This document shows positions 1 to 7,331 of a stretch of 18,821 bases of DNA, piece after piece; the stretch's first letter is position 1, and every line of letters begins with the position of its first letter. Source of the DNA: Treponema sp. UBA1240 (GTDB lineage Bacteria; Spirochaetota; Spirochaetia; Treponematales; Treponemataceae); assembly GCA_002308875.1 (NCBI GenBank), contig DBWK01000116.1, forward strand, positions 1 to 18,821, given 5' to 3'. Made by a program: the position numbers and the translations under genes. The notes under the pieces were generated by a model. It made no database searches. It saw nothing but the letters and a program-made list of their open reading frames with translations, and was not told the origin of the DNA.

Positions 1-150
1 AAAATCCGCCACACAATGTGCAACTGCGGTGCGCTCACAATCCCCGAGCTGCAGCAAAAAGCCAAGATTACGCTTGTTTCACAGGCTTCAATCGCTGAAG
101 GTTCTGCTCACGACGTTATTGTAAAGAACACTTCACTGCGTGCTGAATAG
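1..150 (+). CDS. guaB: 3' end of probable IMP dehydrogenase (partial)
   Basis: Frame 1 is open from the first base to a TAG at 148-150, giving 49 C-terminal residues. The tail contains MCNCGALTIPELQ and a later ASIAEGSAHDV stretch. I recognise this from memory as the C-terminus of the IMP dehydrogenase type that ends in a CNCGAL motif and a GGAHDV-like motif, rather than the Bacillus or E. coli type of tail. IMPDH oxidises IMP to XMP, the committed step of GMP synthesis, in the cytoplasm. The catalytic loop and nucleotide-binding core lie outside the window, so the call rests on the tail alone. No intrinsic terminator follows, so some read-through into the next small gene is possible. Confidence 0.6.
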   Translation, partial: KIRHTMCNCGALTIPELQQKAKITLVSQASIAEGSAHDVIVKNTSLRAE

Positions 151-160
151 CTGAAAAAAA

Positions 161-189
161 GTGACAATTGCAAATTCTTGTGTTAGAAT
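161..189 (+). promoter_or_regulatory. sigma70-type promoter for the 71-residue gene
   Basis: GTGACA at 161-166 and TAGAAT at 184-189 are separated by 17 bases, each matching consensus at 5 of 6 positions. The predicted start of transcription (about 196) falls on the GGAGG at 196-200. The mRNA would then begin at its own ribosome binding site, with a leader of about 13 nt. Confidence 0.5.
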
Positions 190-209
190 ATTTTTGGAGG
201 TAATAGACA

Positions 210-425
210 ATGGAATTGGATATGAACCTTATTAATGAAGCCTCTAAAATTCAGCACAGTGTTGAAGAGGCAAAAAAATCGGGAACAGCTATTACAAAAA
301 TTTCCGTTTCCGAAGCTTTTTTTAATTTTTGCCTGGCAAATACACCCGGATGGGACAAAACCTTATATAGTTTTCCTGTAGCGGTTGATTCTTCGCTGGC
401 ATCAGATGCATTTAAAATTCAGTAA
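210..425 (+). CDS. Small hypothetical protein, 71 residues
   Basis: I do not recognise this protein. The ATG at 210 sits 9 bases after GGAGG (196-200). A second in-frame ATG at 222 has worse spacing. It has no signal peptide, membrane segment or Cys-rich motif. The first 25 residues (INEASKIQHSVEEAKKSG) look like an amphipathic helix. The middle (ITKISVSEAFFNFCLANTPGWDK) is mixed and more hydrophobic, and the end is neutral. It is predicted to be cytosolic and mildly acidic. Promoter, ribosome binding site and a strong terminator frame it as a self-contained single-gene unit, which argues it is really expressed despite its size. Its position after guaB gives no functional clue. Confidence 0.6.
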   Translation: MELDMNLINEASKIQHSVEEAKKSGTAITKISVSEAFFNFCLANTPGWDKTLYSFPVAVDSSLASDAFKIQ

Positions 426-427
426 AC

Positions 428-455
428 AAAAGGCTGCCTGTTTGGGCAGCCTTTT
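428..455. terminator. Bidirectional intrinsic terminator between convergent genes
   Basis: The perfect inverted repeat GGCTGCC (432-438) / GGCAGCC (445-451) encloses a 6-base loop. An A4 run (428-431) pairs with a T run starting at 452. Plus-strand transcripts end in T6, and minus-strand transcripts end in a T-rich tract after the same stem. It therefore serves both the 71-residue gene and the clpS-clpA-aat operon, whose stop codon is at 456-458. Confidence 0.9.
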
Positions 456-1178
456 TTATAACGTGATTTTTTCGGTAAGAGGCAGAGGTAGATATTCCTT
501 TTCATAACGTAAAAACGCATTACGTGAAATATTCCTGCCGCCAAAACGTGCTATGTGGTCTGTATAAATCTGCGAATCTATCATCTTTCCGCCGGCGCTT
601 TCAAATTTCCTTACAAAGTGGCAGAAGGCTGCTTTTGAAGCATTCGGTTCAATTGTAAACATTGATTCACCAAAAAACACGCTTCCTATAAGAACACCGT
701 AAAAACCGCCCGCCAGTTTTCCGTCACACCATGCTTCCACAGAATGTGCAAGACCTGTTTCATGCAACTTGCAGTATGCGTCAATCATGTCGTACGTAAT
801 CCACGTTCCGTTCTGTTCCGGTCTTTTTGCATCGGCACAGTTTTTTATCACATCCTCAAAGCGGGTGTCCATCGTGTAGGTAAACATGTTTTTGTTTAAC
901 ACCTTGCGTAAACTTTCGGGGATGTGAAGTTCTGCCGGTAAAAGCACAAAACGCGGGTCGGGCGACCACCACAAAATAGGAGAATCTTCGTTGAACCAGG
1001 GAAAAATACCTTGCAGATAGGCGGAATGTAACATTCCGGGCGAAAGATTTCCACCTGTTGCAACAAGGCCGTCATCTGCGTTTTCTACAGGCGGGAATTG
1101 AAAAAAGACGTCTGCATCAAGATAGGGAAAATTCGGGTTGTCTCTGCTGCGACTTTTACTTGACTGTGTATGGCTCAT
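456..1178 (-). CDS. aat: Leucyl/phenylalanyl-tRNA--protein transferase
   Basis: Aat transfers Leu or Phe from aminoacyl-tRNA to proteins with N-terminal Lys or Arg, making them N-degrons for ClpS-ClpAP in the cytoplasm. Family motifs run in order: NFPYLD, FPP, DGLVATGGNLSP, YLQGIFPWF, WWSPDPR, NGTWIT with AYxxLHxxGLAHSVE, GGFYGVLIGSVFFGESMF, and IDSQIYTDH. The last is IDCQ..T.HL in most members. I place the start at the ATG at 1178, giving 240 residues, close to the usual length. A longer frame to 1256 would add 26 residues with no family similarity, inside clpA. The chosen start overlaps the clpA 3' end by 23 bases and has no clear Shine-Dalgarno, so translational coupling to clpA is likely. 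It is the last gene of the operon. Confidence 0.93.
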   Translation of the reverse strand: MSHTQSSKSRSRDNPNFPYLDADVFFQFPPVENADDGLVATGGNLSPGMLHSAYLQGIFPWFNEDSPILWWSPDPRFVLLPAELHIPESLRKVLNKNMFTYTMDTRFEDVIKNCADAKRPEQNGTWITYDMIDAYCKLHETGLAHSVEAWCDGKLAGGFYGVLIGSVFFGESMFTIEPNASKAAFCHFVRKFESAGGKMIDSQIYTDHIARFGGRNISRNAFLRYEKEYLPLPLTEKITL

Positions 1179-3378
1179 ATTTGATTGTGATTTTGCCGTT
1201 TTTGGCACCGCAAACTGCCTTTCCACCTGAAGCCAGTCTGCCAAAAAGAACTTCATCTGCCAGCGTGGTTGACAGCAGCTCTTCTATTGTTCTGCTTATG
1301 TTTCGTGCGCCGAATTCGGGAGAGTAACCTTTTTGCGAAATAAGCTTTATGCAGGCAGGAGTTGCTTCAATAACAACGTTCTTTTGAAGAAGCTGTGCGG
1401 AAAGTTTGGCAATTTCATTCCTGGTGATTTTGTCTATTATTTCTGATGACAATTGGTTGAACGGGATAATACCGTCAAGCCTGTTTACGAATTCCGGTGA
1501 AAAGACGCTTTTTACCGCATCTTGTATTGCTCCTGTGTTCAAGCTTTTTTCGCCGAATCCAATAGCCTGTTTGTTAATGTCTCTGGCACCCGCATTGGAT
1601 GTCATTATGAGAATTGTGTTCCTGAAATCAGCTTTTTTGCCCTGATTGTCTGTTAATGTGGCATAGTCCATTATTTGAAGAAGAATGTTGTAAATGTCAC
1701 TGTGAGCTTTTTCTATTTCGTCCAGCAGAACAACCGAATTGGGTTCTTTTCGCACCGCATCGGTCAAAAGACCACCTTCTTCAAATCCGACGTAGCCAGG
1801 CGGCGAACCAATAAGACGACTTACTGTATGCTTTTCCTGGTATTCGCTCATATCAAAACGAATTAACGGCATTCCGAGATTTTCGGCAAGTTTTTTTGCA
1901 AGTTCCGTTTTACCGACGCCGGTCGGACCTGCAAACAGAAAATTCGCAACATTCTTTTCCGGTACACGGAATCCTGCTCTGGAACGCTTTACCGCTTTTA
2001 CAATCGTGCTGATTGCCGCATCTTGTCCGAAAATTTGCGAAAGCAGTGTATTTTCAAGACTTTGCAGTTTGTCTTTTTCGGTAGATGTAACAGAAATTTC
2101 GGGTATGCGTGCAGTTTTTGCAACGATTTTTTCAATAATCGGCTCGTCAATCACGTTGCTCGCATAGTCCTGCTTGTGCAGACGCATAAAGGCGCCGGCT
2201 TCGTCAATTACATCGATTGCTTTGTCAGGCAGTCTGCGTTCCGGTATAAACTGCTTTGCGAGTGTAACGGCTTTTTCAAGCGCGGAATCGGTGTATGTAA
2301 CGGAATGATACGCTTCATACTGTGGCTTTAAGCCCTTCAGAATTTCAACTGTTTGTGTTTCGGACGGTTCAAGAATGTCGATTTTTTGGAACCGTCGAGA
2401 CAATGCCCTGTCTTTTTCAAAAATACGGTTGTATTCGGAATATGTGGTTGTGCCTATACACCTGATTTTTCCTGAGGCAAAAAGCGGCTTTAAAAGGTTA
2501 GACGCATCCATGTTGCTGCCGGATGTTGAACCAGCACCTATGATTGTATGAATTTCATCGATGAAAAGAATCAGTTTGTCTTTTTGTTCCAGTTCCTGTG
2601 TGATATTTTTTATGCGCTCTTCAAAGTCGCCCCTGTATTTTGTTCCAGCAACCAGCGATGTTATGTTAAGCGAAAGAATCGTAAATCCTGTAAGAAAATC
2701 GGGGACTTCGTTCCTGACGATTTTTTGAGCAAGTCCTTCCGTGAGTGCTGTTTTGCCCACTCCAGGATCGCCCACATGCAGGGGATTGTTTTTGTAACGA
2801 CGGCATAAAATTTGGATTGTGCGCTCCAATTCTTCTTCTCTGCCGATTAAAACGTCAAAGCGCCCATTTTTTGCCATTTCAGTAAGGTTTGTTGTGTATT
2901 GCTCCAAAAAGTTTTGTTTTGGTCGTGTTTCTGCCGATTCTGTTCCTGCTTGATGAGAATTTGCAACAATTGCGTCCAGTAACTTGAGCTTATCCAGACC
3001 GCTTTTCTGCAAAAAGTATGAACAGTGGTTCTCCTTTGCTTCCAAAAGGCTTACAAGTATATCACCTGCTTCAAGTTCCGGTTTCTCGGCGGCTGCGCAG
3101 TGCATGACGGTAGAATTTATAACGTTTTTAAATCCAATTGTTTGTAGTGGTTCGTTTCCTGCTAGAGGCGGAATTCGCTCCTGCAGAAAAGCTGAAAGCT
3201 TGTCCTGAATGTATTGTACATTTGCGTCGCATGAATCCAACAGGTTTAGAATTTCTTTATTTTGAAGCATTATATAAAGAATATGCTCAGGTGTAATAAA
3301 CCCGTGGCGGCGCTTTTCTGCTTCCACAAAAGAGGCGTTCAAAATGTGCTGTACTTGTTTGGAAATTTTAACTTCCAC
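1156..3378 (-). CDS. clpA: ATP-dependent Clp protease ATP-binding subunit ClpA
   Basis: This is the AAA+ unfoldase that feeds ClpP and takes substrates from ClpS. It has 740 residues (E. coli ClpA has 758). The order is N-domain (about 1-145), D1 with Walker A GDPGVGKT (203-210) and Walker B LILFIDE (to 275), then D2 with GPTGVGKT (484-491) and Walker B VVLLDE (to 554). A ClpP-docking tripeptide IGF at 606-608 sits in the D2 loop, where E. coli ClpA has IGL. The absence of a long ClpB-type coiled-coil M-domain between D1 and D2 separates it from ClpB. The GTG start at 3378 shares one base with the clpS stop (TAGTG). It has GGAG 8 bases upstream, so translation is probably coupled to clpS. No clpP gene lies in the window. 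Confidence 0.96.
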   Translation of the reverse strand: MEVKISKQVQHILNASFVEAEKRRHGFITPEHILYIMLQNKEILNLLDSCDANVQYIQDKLSAFLQERIPPLAGNEPLQTIGFKNVINSTVMHCAAAEKPELEAGDILVSLLEAKENHCSYFLQKSGLDKLKLLDAIVANSHQAGTESAETRPKQNFLEQYTTNLTEMAKNGRFDVLIGREEELERTIQILCRRYKNNPLHVGDPGVGKTALTEGLAQKIVRNEVPDFLTGFTILSLNITSLVAGTKYRGDFEERIKNITQELEQKDKLILFIDEIHTIIGAGSTSGSNMDASNLLKPLFASGKIRCIGTTTYSEYNRIFEKDRALSRRFQKIDILEPSETQTVEILKGLKPQYEAYHSVTYTDSALEKAVTLAKQFIPERRLPDKAIDVIDEAGAFMRLHKQDYASNVIDEPIIEKIVAKTARIPEISVTSTEKDKLQSLENTLLSQIFGQDAAISTIVKAVKRSRAGFRVPEKNVANFLFAGPTGVGKTELAKKLAENLGMPLIRFDMSEYQEKHTVSRLIGSPPGYVGFEEGGLLTDAVRKEPNSVVLLDEIEKAHSDIYNILLQIMDYATLTDNQGKKADFRNTILIMTSNAGARDINKQAIGFGEKSLNTGAIQDAVKSVFSPEFVNRLDGIIPFNQLSSEIIDKITRNEIAKLSAQLLQKNVVIEATPACIKLISQKGYSPEFGARNISRTIEELLSTTLADEVLFGRLASGGKAVCGAKNGKITIKYEPYTVK

Positions 3379-3683
3379 TAGTTTTTCTCCATGCTGCAGC
3401 GGAGCGGAAAACCGTTTTTCCGCGAAAAATCACGTACTAAAGCTACATAAGTTTGAGCTATGTCAAACGGATAAATACCCACAATTCCTCTACCGGTTTT
3501 GTGCACGGATTCCATTATGGTAACGGCTTCAGGTTCTTTTTTGTTGAAAATATGGATGAGAATAGAAACTACAAAATCTTTTGTAGTGTAATCATCATTC
3601 AAAAGTATGACTTTATAATCTTTTGGTTCTGAAATTTCTGTTTCAGACTGACATATCTGCTGATTTTCAAATTCTACATCCAT
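3378..3683 (-). CDS. clpS: ATP-dependent Clp protease adaptor ClpS
   Basis: ClpS binds N-terminal Leu, Phe, Tyr or Trp of substrates and delivers them to the ClpA N-domain. The protein has 101 residues. A flexible acidic N-terminal tail (about 1-20) precedes the core KVILLNDDYTT, FVVSIL, a VHKTGRG stretch and FPLRC near the end. The pocket residues Asn29, Asp30 and His61 are present. The position equivalent to the E. coli gate residue Met40 reads Lys35. The ATG at 3683 has no Shine-Dalgarno sequence, while a promoter ends 6 bases before it (see 3690-3718), so a leaderless message is likely. The frame overlaps clpA by one base, and the upstream lipoprotein gene ends 40 bases away. Confidence 0.94.
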   Translation of the reverse strand: MDVEFENQQICQSETEISEPKDYKVILLNDDYTTKDFVVSILIHIFNKKEPEAVTIMESVHKTGRGIVGIYPFDIAQTYVALVRDFSRKNGFPLRCSMEKN

Positions 3684-3689
3684 AAATAT

Positions 3690-3718
3690 ACTATATATGG
3701 AGAAACGTCTTTAATCAA
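3690..3718 (-). promoter_or_regulatory. Promoter of clpS-clpA-aat, predicted leaderless
   Basis: On the minus strand, TTGATT (3718-3713), a 17-base spacer and TATAGT (3695-3690) form a sigma70-like pair. Only six bases separate the -10 from the clpS ATG, so the expected start of transcription, 7 bases after the -10, is the A of ATG. There is no purine-rich ribosome binding site in between. Confidence 0.5.
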
Positions 3719-3723
3719 TAATA

Positions 3724-4977
3724 CTAATATATCTGTTTCAAAAGTTCTTTTGTACGTGTTTCCAGCGAAACAACATTTTCAGTGTTTTCCGTTGAAGTCA
3801 TTTCCGTAAGGTATGGAAGAATGGCGCGTTTTTTGACTTCTTCCCAGTTTGACGGAAGTATATTGGGTGGAAGGAGGTTTTCAGCCGTTGGCAGATGACC
3901 GTACAAAATCGGGTAATGAAGCGGAAAGTATTTTTCGTTTACGGATTTTAGAGACGAAAAACCGCCGGCAATTCCAAAAGCCTTGTTGGTAAGGTTCATT
4001 TTTTCCTGCCGTTCCAATATGTTTTTTTGGTTTTCATCTTTAAGCAACCATAGGATAAATGCCTGTGCGGCATCCTGATTCCTGCTCTTCCTGTAAATAC
4101 CGATGTAGTTGATTTTGTCCTGCACAGGAATCTGATTGTTGTAGTGAATCCAGCGAAAATCAATATTCTGCAGACGATCGTTGGAAAGCGAGAACAAATC
4201 GTCAGATTTTGTGTAGCAGAACAAACATCTTCCTGTAGTTATCAGTTTGTAAGACGGATTGTAAAGATATTTGAACTTAAAGTCATCTTCCGCCTCGGTG
4301 GTGGAATTTGTACTTACACTCCAGTCTTTGATATACTCGATGGTTTTGTCAATTGCCGCCAAATTGTATGAGAACAGCGGTGTATTCTCCGCATAATTGG
4401 TGTTAAAAAGCTTTGATACGGTGTAAATAAAGTCCGAATCCCAGCGCGGCGAAAACCCCATCGCTGTGTATACGCCGTTTTTATTCTGCTTGTTATAATC
4501 CTGTCCCAGTTGTTTTATCTGGTCGATTGAGAGCATAAAATCGTCGGGCATAAGGCTGGCATTCTTCTGCGAAAAAAGAACGAGCGGCAGGTTGAAAGAA
4601 ACCGGCAGCAGGTATTGGTGACCCTTTATGTTTCCAAGTTCTAGCAGCTGTTTGTAAAAATCTTTGGTATTAAGTCTCTGGTCGTTGAATAGATAATCCA
4701 GTGAAAGGAAGTTTTTTCGTAGTTTTTCGTTTTTGAGCCAAGGCCCGAGAATAATATCGGGCATATTTTCTACAGGATTGTCAAAAGCTTTTGAAGGATT
4801 TGCCTGGTACTCTATGATGGCACGGTATTCGTTCTGTGAGGAATTGAACAGTTCAACGTAAGAAGCAACTGATTCCTGATCGGTGAGTATTATAATGTCT
4901 TTTTTTTGTCTGGTACATGAGGAGAATATAACGGACAAAAGAATCGCCGCAAATAAGCTCTTGTAGAAAAACTTCAT
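3724..4977 (-). CDS. Extracellular solute-binding lipoprotein (family 1, sugar type)
   Basis: This looks like a periplasmic or membrane-anchored ABC-importer binding protein of 417 residues. The N-terminus is a lipoprotein signal: MKFFYKS, a hydrophobic stretch, then IFSSC with Cys21 as the lipidation site. The rest has the layout of family 1 binding proteins: a beta-strand start (KDIIILTDQESVASYVELFN), a LPVSFNLPLVLFSQK segment, and a C-terminal helical lobe with AAQAFILWLLKDENQ. The substrate is unknown; oligosaccharides are the usual ligands. The stop of the upstream aminotransferase gene is 7 bases away and no good ribosome binding site is seen, so it is probably cotranscribed and coupled. 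No permease or ATPase gene is in the window, so it must work with a partner elsewhere or act as a stand-alone binding protein. Confidence 0.8.
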   Translation of the reverse strand: MKFFYKSLFAAILLSVIFSSCTRQKKDIIILTDQESVASYVELFNSSQNEYRAIIEYQANPSKAFDNPVENMPDIILGPWLKNEKLRKNFLSLDYLFNDQRLNTKDFYKQLLELGNIKGHQYLLPVSFNLPLVLFSQKNASLMPDDFMLSIDQIKQLGQDYNKQNKNGVYTAMGFSPRWDSDFIYTVSKLFNTNYAENTPLFSYNLAAIDKTIEYIKDWSVSTNSTTEAEDDFKFKYLYNPSYKLITTGRCLFCYTKSDDLFSLSNDRLQNIDFRWIHYNNQIPVQDKINYIGIYRKSRNQDAAQAFILWLLKDENQKNILERQEKMNLTNKAFGIAGGFSSLKSVNEKYFPLHYPILYGHLPTAENLLPPNILPSNWEEVKKRAILPYLTEMTSTENTENVVSLETRTKELLKQIY

Positions 4978-4984
4978 AAAAGTA

Positions 4985-6277
4985 TTATGCCAGTTCTTCC
5001 GCGGCTTTGTAAACAGTAGAATAAACTTCTTCTATCAAGTCGCTGTCTATGCTTGAAAAGGCGATACGCAGGTAATCACTGCCCAGGGCTATTGTTCCAA
5101 TCTGATACTCATGTAAAAGCTTGTATCGCAAATCTTCTGCATCTATCCCATGACACTGGAAGCACATAAAATAACCGGAATTGAACGGTAGCGGCGTAAG
5201 AACTTTGCTGTCTTTTTTTTCGTCAACAAACGCCCGTACAATTTTGTAGCGTTCTTCAAGAATTGCGCGGATTTTTTTCTTTTCGGCTTCAATTTTTGGA
5301 TTATTGATTGTCCGTATCATTATTGACTGTGCCGGAGTTGAACCGCACGATACGGAAGAACGGATTATTCCCATTAGCTTTCTGATTAAGGCATCATATT
5401 GTTCTTCAACCATGCCTTTCGCACCGAACGTTAAAAATCCAGCTCTAAAGCCCCATGCAAAGTCTTCTTTTGTAGGTCCGTCAATTTTAACGGCAAAGAT
5501 ATTTTCGTGCAAATCGCAAAGCGAGGCGAACAGCGATTCCGGCGCGATATTTTCTTCATAGTTGAGTCCGAAGTAAGCATCATCCACTAGAACAAGAATA
5601 TCAGTTCCCTGCTTTGCAGTATCAAGTAAAACGGATGTAATGAATGATTCTTCTTCTACTGTCGGTGAATAGCCGGACGGATTCTGGGGAAAGTTGAGTA
5701 AAAGCCTCAAAGAGCCTTTTTCTGCCTGCTTTTTTACAGCAGCTTCAAAAGCCTGCCGGTTAAGCCCTGTTCCGTCAAAAAGCTGAAAACGTTCAAGTTT
5801 GGCGTTGCAGCGTGTTTCGGCAATAAGCGAATAATTATCCCATGATGGATCCGTTGTGAGCAGTGTGTCTTTTGACGATAGAAAAAGGTCGCAGATGTAT
5901 GAAATGCCCGCTGTTAATCCCGGAGTTACAACAGGAATTGAAAAAGTTTTATCTTTTAATGAGGGATTCTTCTTTATAAGCTGTTCTTTCCATAAACGGC
6001 GGAATTCGGGATTACCTGCCGTGGGGGCATATGCAACAGCTTCAGCTGCGGACAAAAATGCGAATTCCTTTTTTACTGAAGGAAGAATAAGCGGTTCTCC
6101 GTTTTCAACAGCCATACCTATGGTTGCATTTGTCTTTTTGCCGAACTTTTTTGCTTCAGCACCCTGGGCAATGATACCTTTGGGAAAAAACATCCTTTGC
6201 CCCATATCAGACAACAGTCTGTATGCTACGGTGGGTCGCAGGGTATTATTCAAACTTTCTGCCAATGAATCAATCAT
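4985..6277 (-). CDS. Class I/II (fold type I) PLP-dependent aminotransferase
   Basis: This is a cytosolic PLP enzyme of 430 residues from the ATG at 6277. Visible motifs (positions from that start) are NFPQNPSG with the PLP-ring Asn at about 199, LVDDAY at about 231-235, the Schiff-base Lys at about 270 in GPTKED followed by GFRAGF, and the carboxylate-binding Arg of DYLRIAF near 404. The fold and reaction type are clear. The amino-acid substrate is not, and general aspartate/aromatic aminotransferase labels would be guesses. A longer frame begins at an ATG at 6295 (MCIIIH), but those codons fall inside the promoter at 6285-6313, so I prefer 6277. It is the first gene of a pair with the downstream binding lipoprotein. 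Confidence 0.85.
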   Translation of the reverse strand: MIDSLAESLNNTLRPTVAYRLLSDMGQRMFFPKGIIAQGAEAKKFGKKTNATIGMAVENGEPLILPSVKKEFAFLSAAEAVAYAPTAGNPEFRRLWKEQLIKKNPSLKDKTFSIPVVTPGLTAGISYICDLFLSSKDTLLTTDPSWDNYSLIAETRCNAKLERFQLFDGTGLNRQAFEAAVKKQAEKGSLRLLLNFPQNPSGYSPTVEEESFITSVLLDTAKQGTDILVLVDDAYFGLNYEENIAPESLFASLCDLHENIFAVKIDGPTKEDFAWGFRAGFLTFGAKGMVEEQYDALIRKLMGIIRSSVSCGSTPAQSIMIRTINNPKIEAEKKKIRAILEERYKIVRAFVDEKKDSKVLTPLPFNSGYFMCFQCHGIDAEDLRYKLLHEYQIGTIALGSDYLRIAFSSIDSDLIEEVYSTVYKAAEELA

Positions 6278-6284
6278 GTGAATA

Positions 6285-6313
6285 ATAATACACATTTATG
6301 TATTTTTATGCAA
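6285..6313 (-). promoter_or_regulatory. Promoter of the aminotransferase gene, predicted leaderless
   Basis: On the minus strand, TTGCAT (6313-6308), a 17-base spacer and TATTAT (6290-6285) are followed by 7 bases and then the ATG at 6277. Transcription would start at or one base before the A of ATG. This decides the start codon: the upstream ATG at 6295 would lie upstream of the transcript. Confidence 0.55.
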
Positions 6314-6332
6314 CCTTACAGTAAAATCGAGT

Positions 6333-6362
6333 TTGACATCTGATTATTCTATGTGATATGCT
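6333..6362 (+). promoter_or_regulatory. Divergent promoter of the membrane-protein pair, predicted leaderless
   Basis: A perfect TTGACA at 6333-6338, an 18-base spacer and TATGCT at 6357-6362 lie six bases before the GTG start at 6369. The expected first transcribed base is the G of GTG. The -35 boxes of this promoter and the opposing aminotransferase promoter are 19 bases apart, so one regulator bound between them could affect both. Confidence 0.55.
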
Positions 6363-6368
6363 GTAAGC

Positions 6369-7331
6369 GTGAAAAAAGCTTTTGTTTTATTGTTGGATTT
6401 TCTTTTATATCTGATTTTTTCAACATTTTTGTTTCTCCTGATTTTTGTAATATACAAGAATTGTGTTTATACGGCGTTCGGCAACGAGGGATTTTATTTT
6501 TCTTTTTCGGAATGCATAGGATTCTGCTTTGTGGTTATGCCGGTTTCAGTATTGGTAAGTATTTGCGGTGTTTTTTTGAAGTGTGCGGCGACAAAGAATT
6601 TTTTCTGGGGTTCTGCTCTGGTAATAGTTTTTATTGTTCTTGCCTCATTTGGTGGAATAATCCCACTTTCGTTCATTGCGCAAACTAAACTGGCAGTCGG
6701 TGACGGACGGATTGTTCAACAGAAAGACGTTTCAAGATTCAAAGAAAAGACTTTTGTAAATATAAACAGCGATGTGTATTATTTTACTCATATAACATCA
6801 GGCCTTGGCTCGGGATTAAGAAAAGTGAACTATGATGAGCGCAAATTCTTTGAACCATACAAAAACAAGACACTTTCCGTAGCAGATTCGACGGAATCCC
6901 AGCAGGCTGTATTTGCGGAAAGTCTTTCTGTTCCCGGATTTGTTTCTGTTCTTCAAAAAATAATTCAGAATTTTATTGCCTGCGCTCGAAAATCATGGAA
7001 CGGCGGCTGGGGCTCATATCTTGCTTTTGCGCTTGTTGCTGTTGGTTTGTTCTCTCTGTGGGGAGTTTTGTTTTTTACTTCATGGAAGCTGTTGGACAGC
7101 TTGTTCATATGGATGAGCTTTGTAGTTGTCTGCGGTTTGAATTATTTTTTGATGACACCGTCATTTTTTGACAATGTTAGAACATTCCTGTCCGAAAAAC
7201 TCGGAGCTGTTGCGGCATCTCCAGTCACAATGTCCGCAGCTTTGAACCTGCTGCTTTTGATTGTGTTCTCTTTGGGAGGATTGTTTTCGTATATTTTTCA
7301 TCGTAAGAAGTATGCTGGGACAGAAATATGA
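6369..7331 (+). CDS. Hypothetical integral membrane protein, 6 TM
   Basis: I do not recognise the family. The protein has 320 residues. Three hydrophobic segments at about 5-29, 45-67 and 79-104 precede a hydrophilic stretch of about 105-212. Three more hydrophobic segments follow at about 215-237, 242-262 and 290-313, with a basic end (FHRKKY). By the positive-inside rule, the N-terminus (MKK) and C-terminus are cytoplasmic and the central loop faces outward. No catalytic or transporter motif is visible. The GTG at 6369 is chosen because the hydrophobic N-terminus begins there directly after the promoter; there is no Shine-Dalgarno. It overlaps the next gene by four bases (ATGA), so the two products probably work together. 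Confidence 0.75.
   Translation: MKKAFVLLLDFLLYLIFSTFLFLLIFVIYKNCVYTAFGNEGFYFSFSECIGFCFVVMPVSVLVSICGVFLKCAATKNFFWGSALVIVFIVLASFGGIIPLSFIAQTKLAVGDGRIVQQKDVSRFKEKTFVNINSDVYYFTHITSGLGSGLRKVNYDERKFFEPYKNKTLSVADSTESQQAVFAESLSVPGFVSVLQKIIQNFIACARKSWNGGWGSYLAFALVAVGLFSLWGVLFFTSWKLLDSLFIWMSFVVVCGLNYFLMTPSFFDNVRTFLSEKLGAVAASPVTMSAALNLLLLIVFSLGGLFSYIFHRKKYAGTEI

Noticed and set aside
1179..1256. N-terminal extension of Aat by 26 residues to an ATG at 1256
   Set aside because: The extension overlaps clpA coding sequence, does not resemble Aat N-termini, and would overlap clpA by 101 bases; the ATG at 1178 gives a normal-length protein.
5856..6281. 141-codon open frame antisense to the aminotransferase
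   Set aside because: It lies entirely opposite a clear PLP enzyme and ends in its promoter region; composition is that of a complementary-strand shadow.
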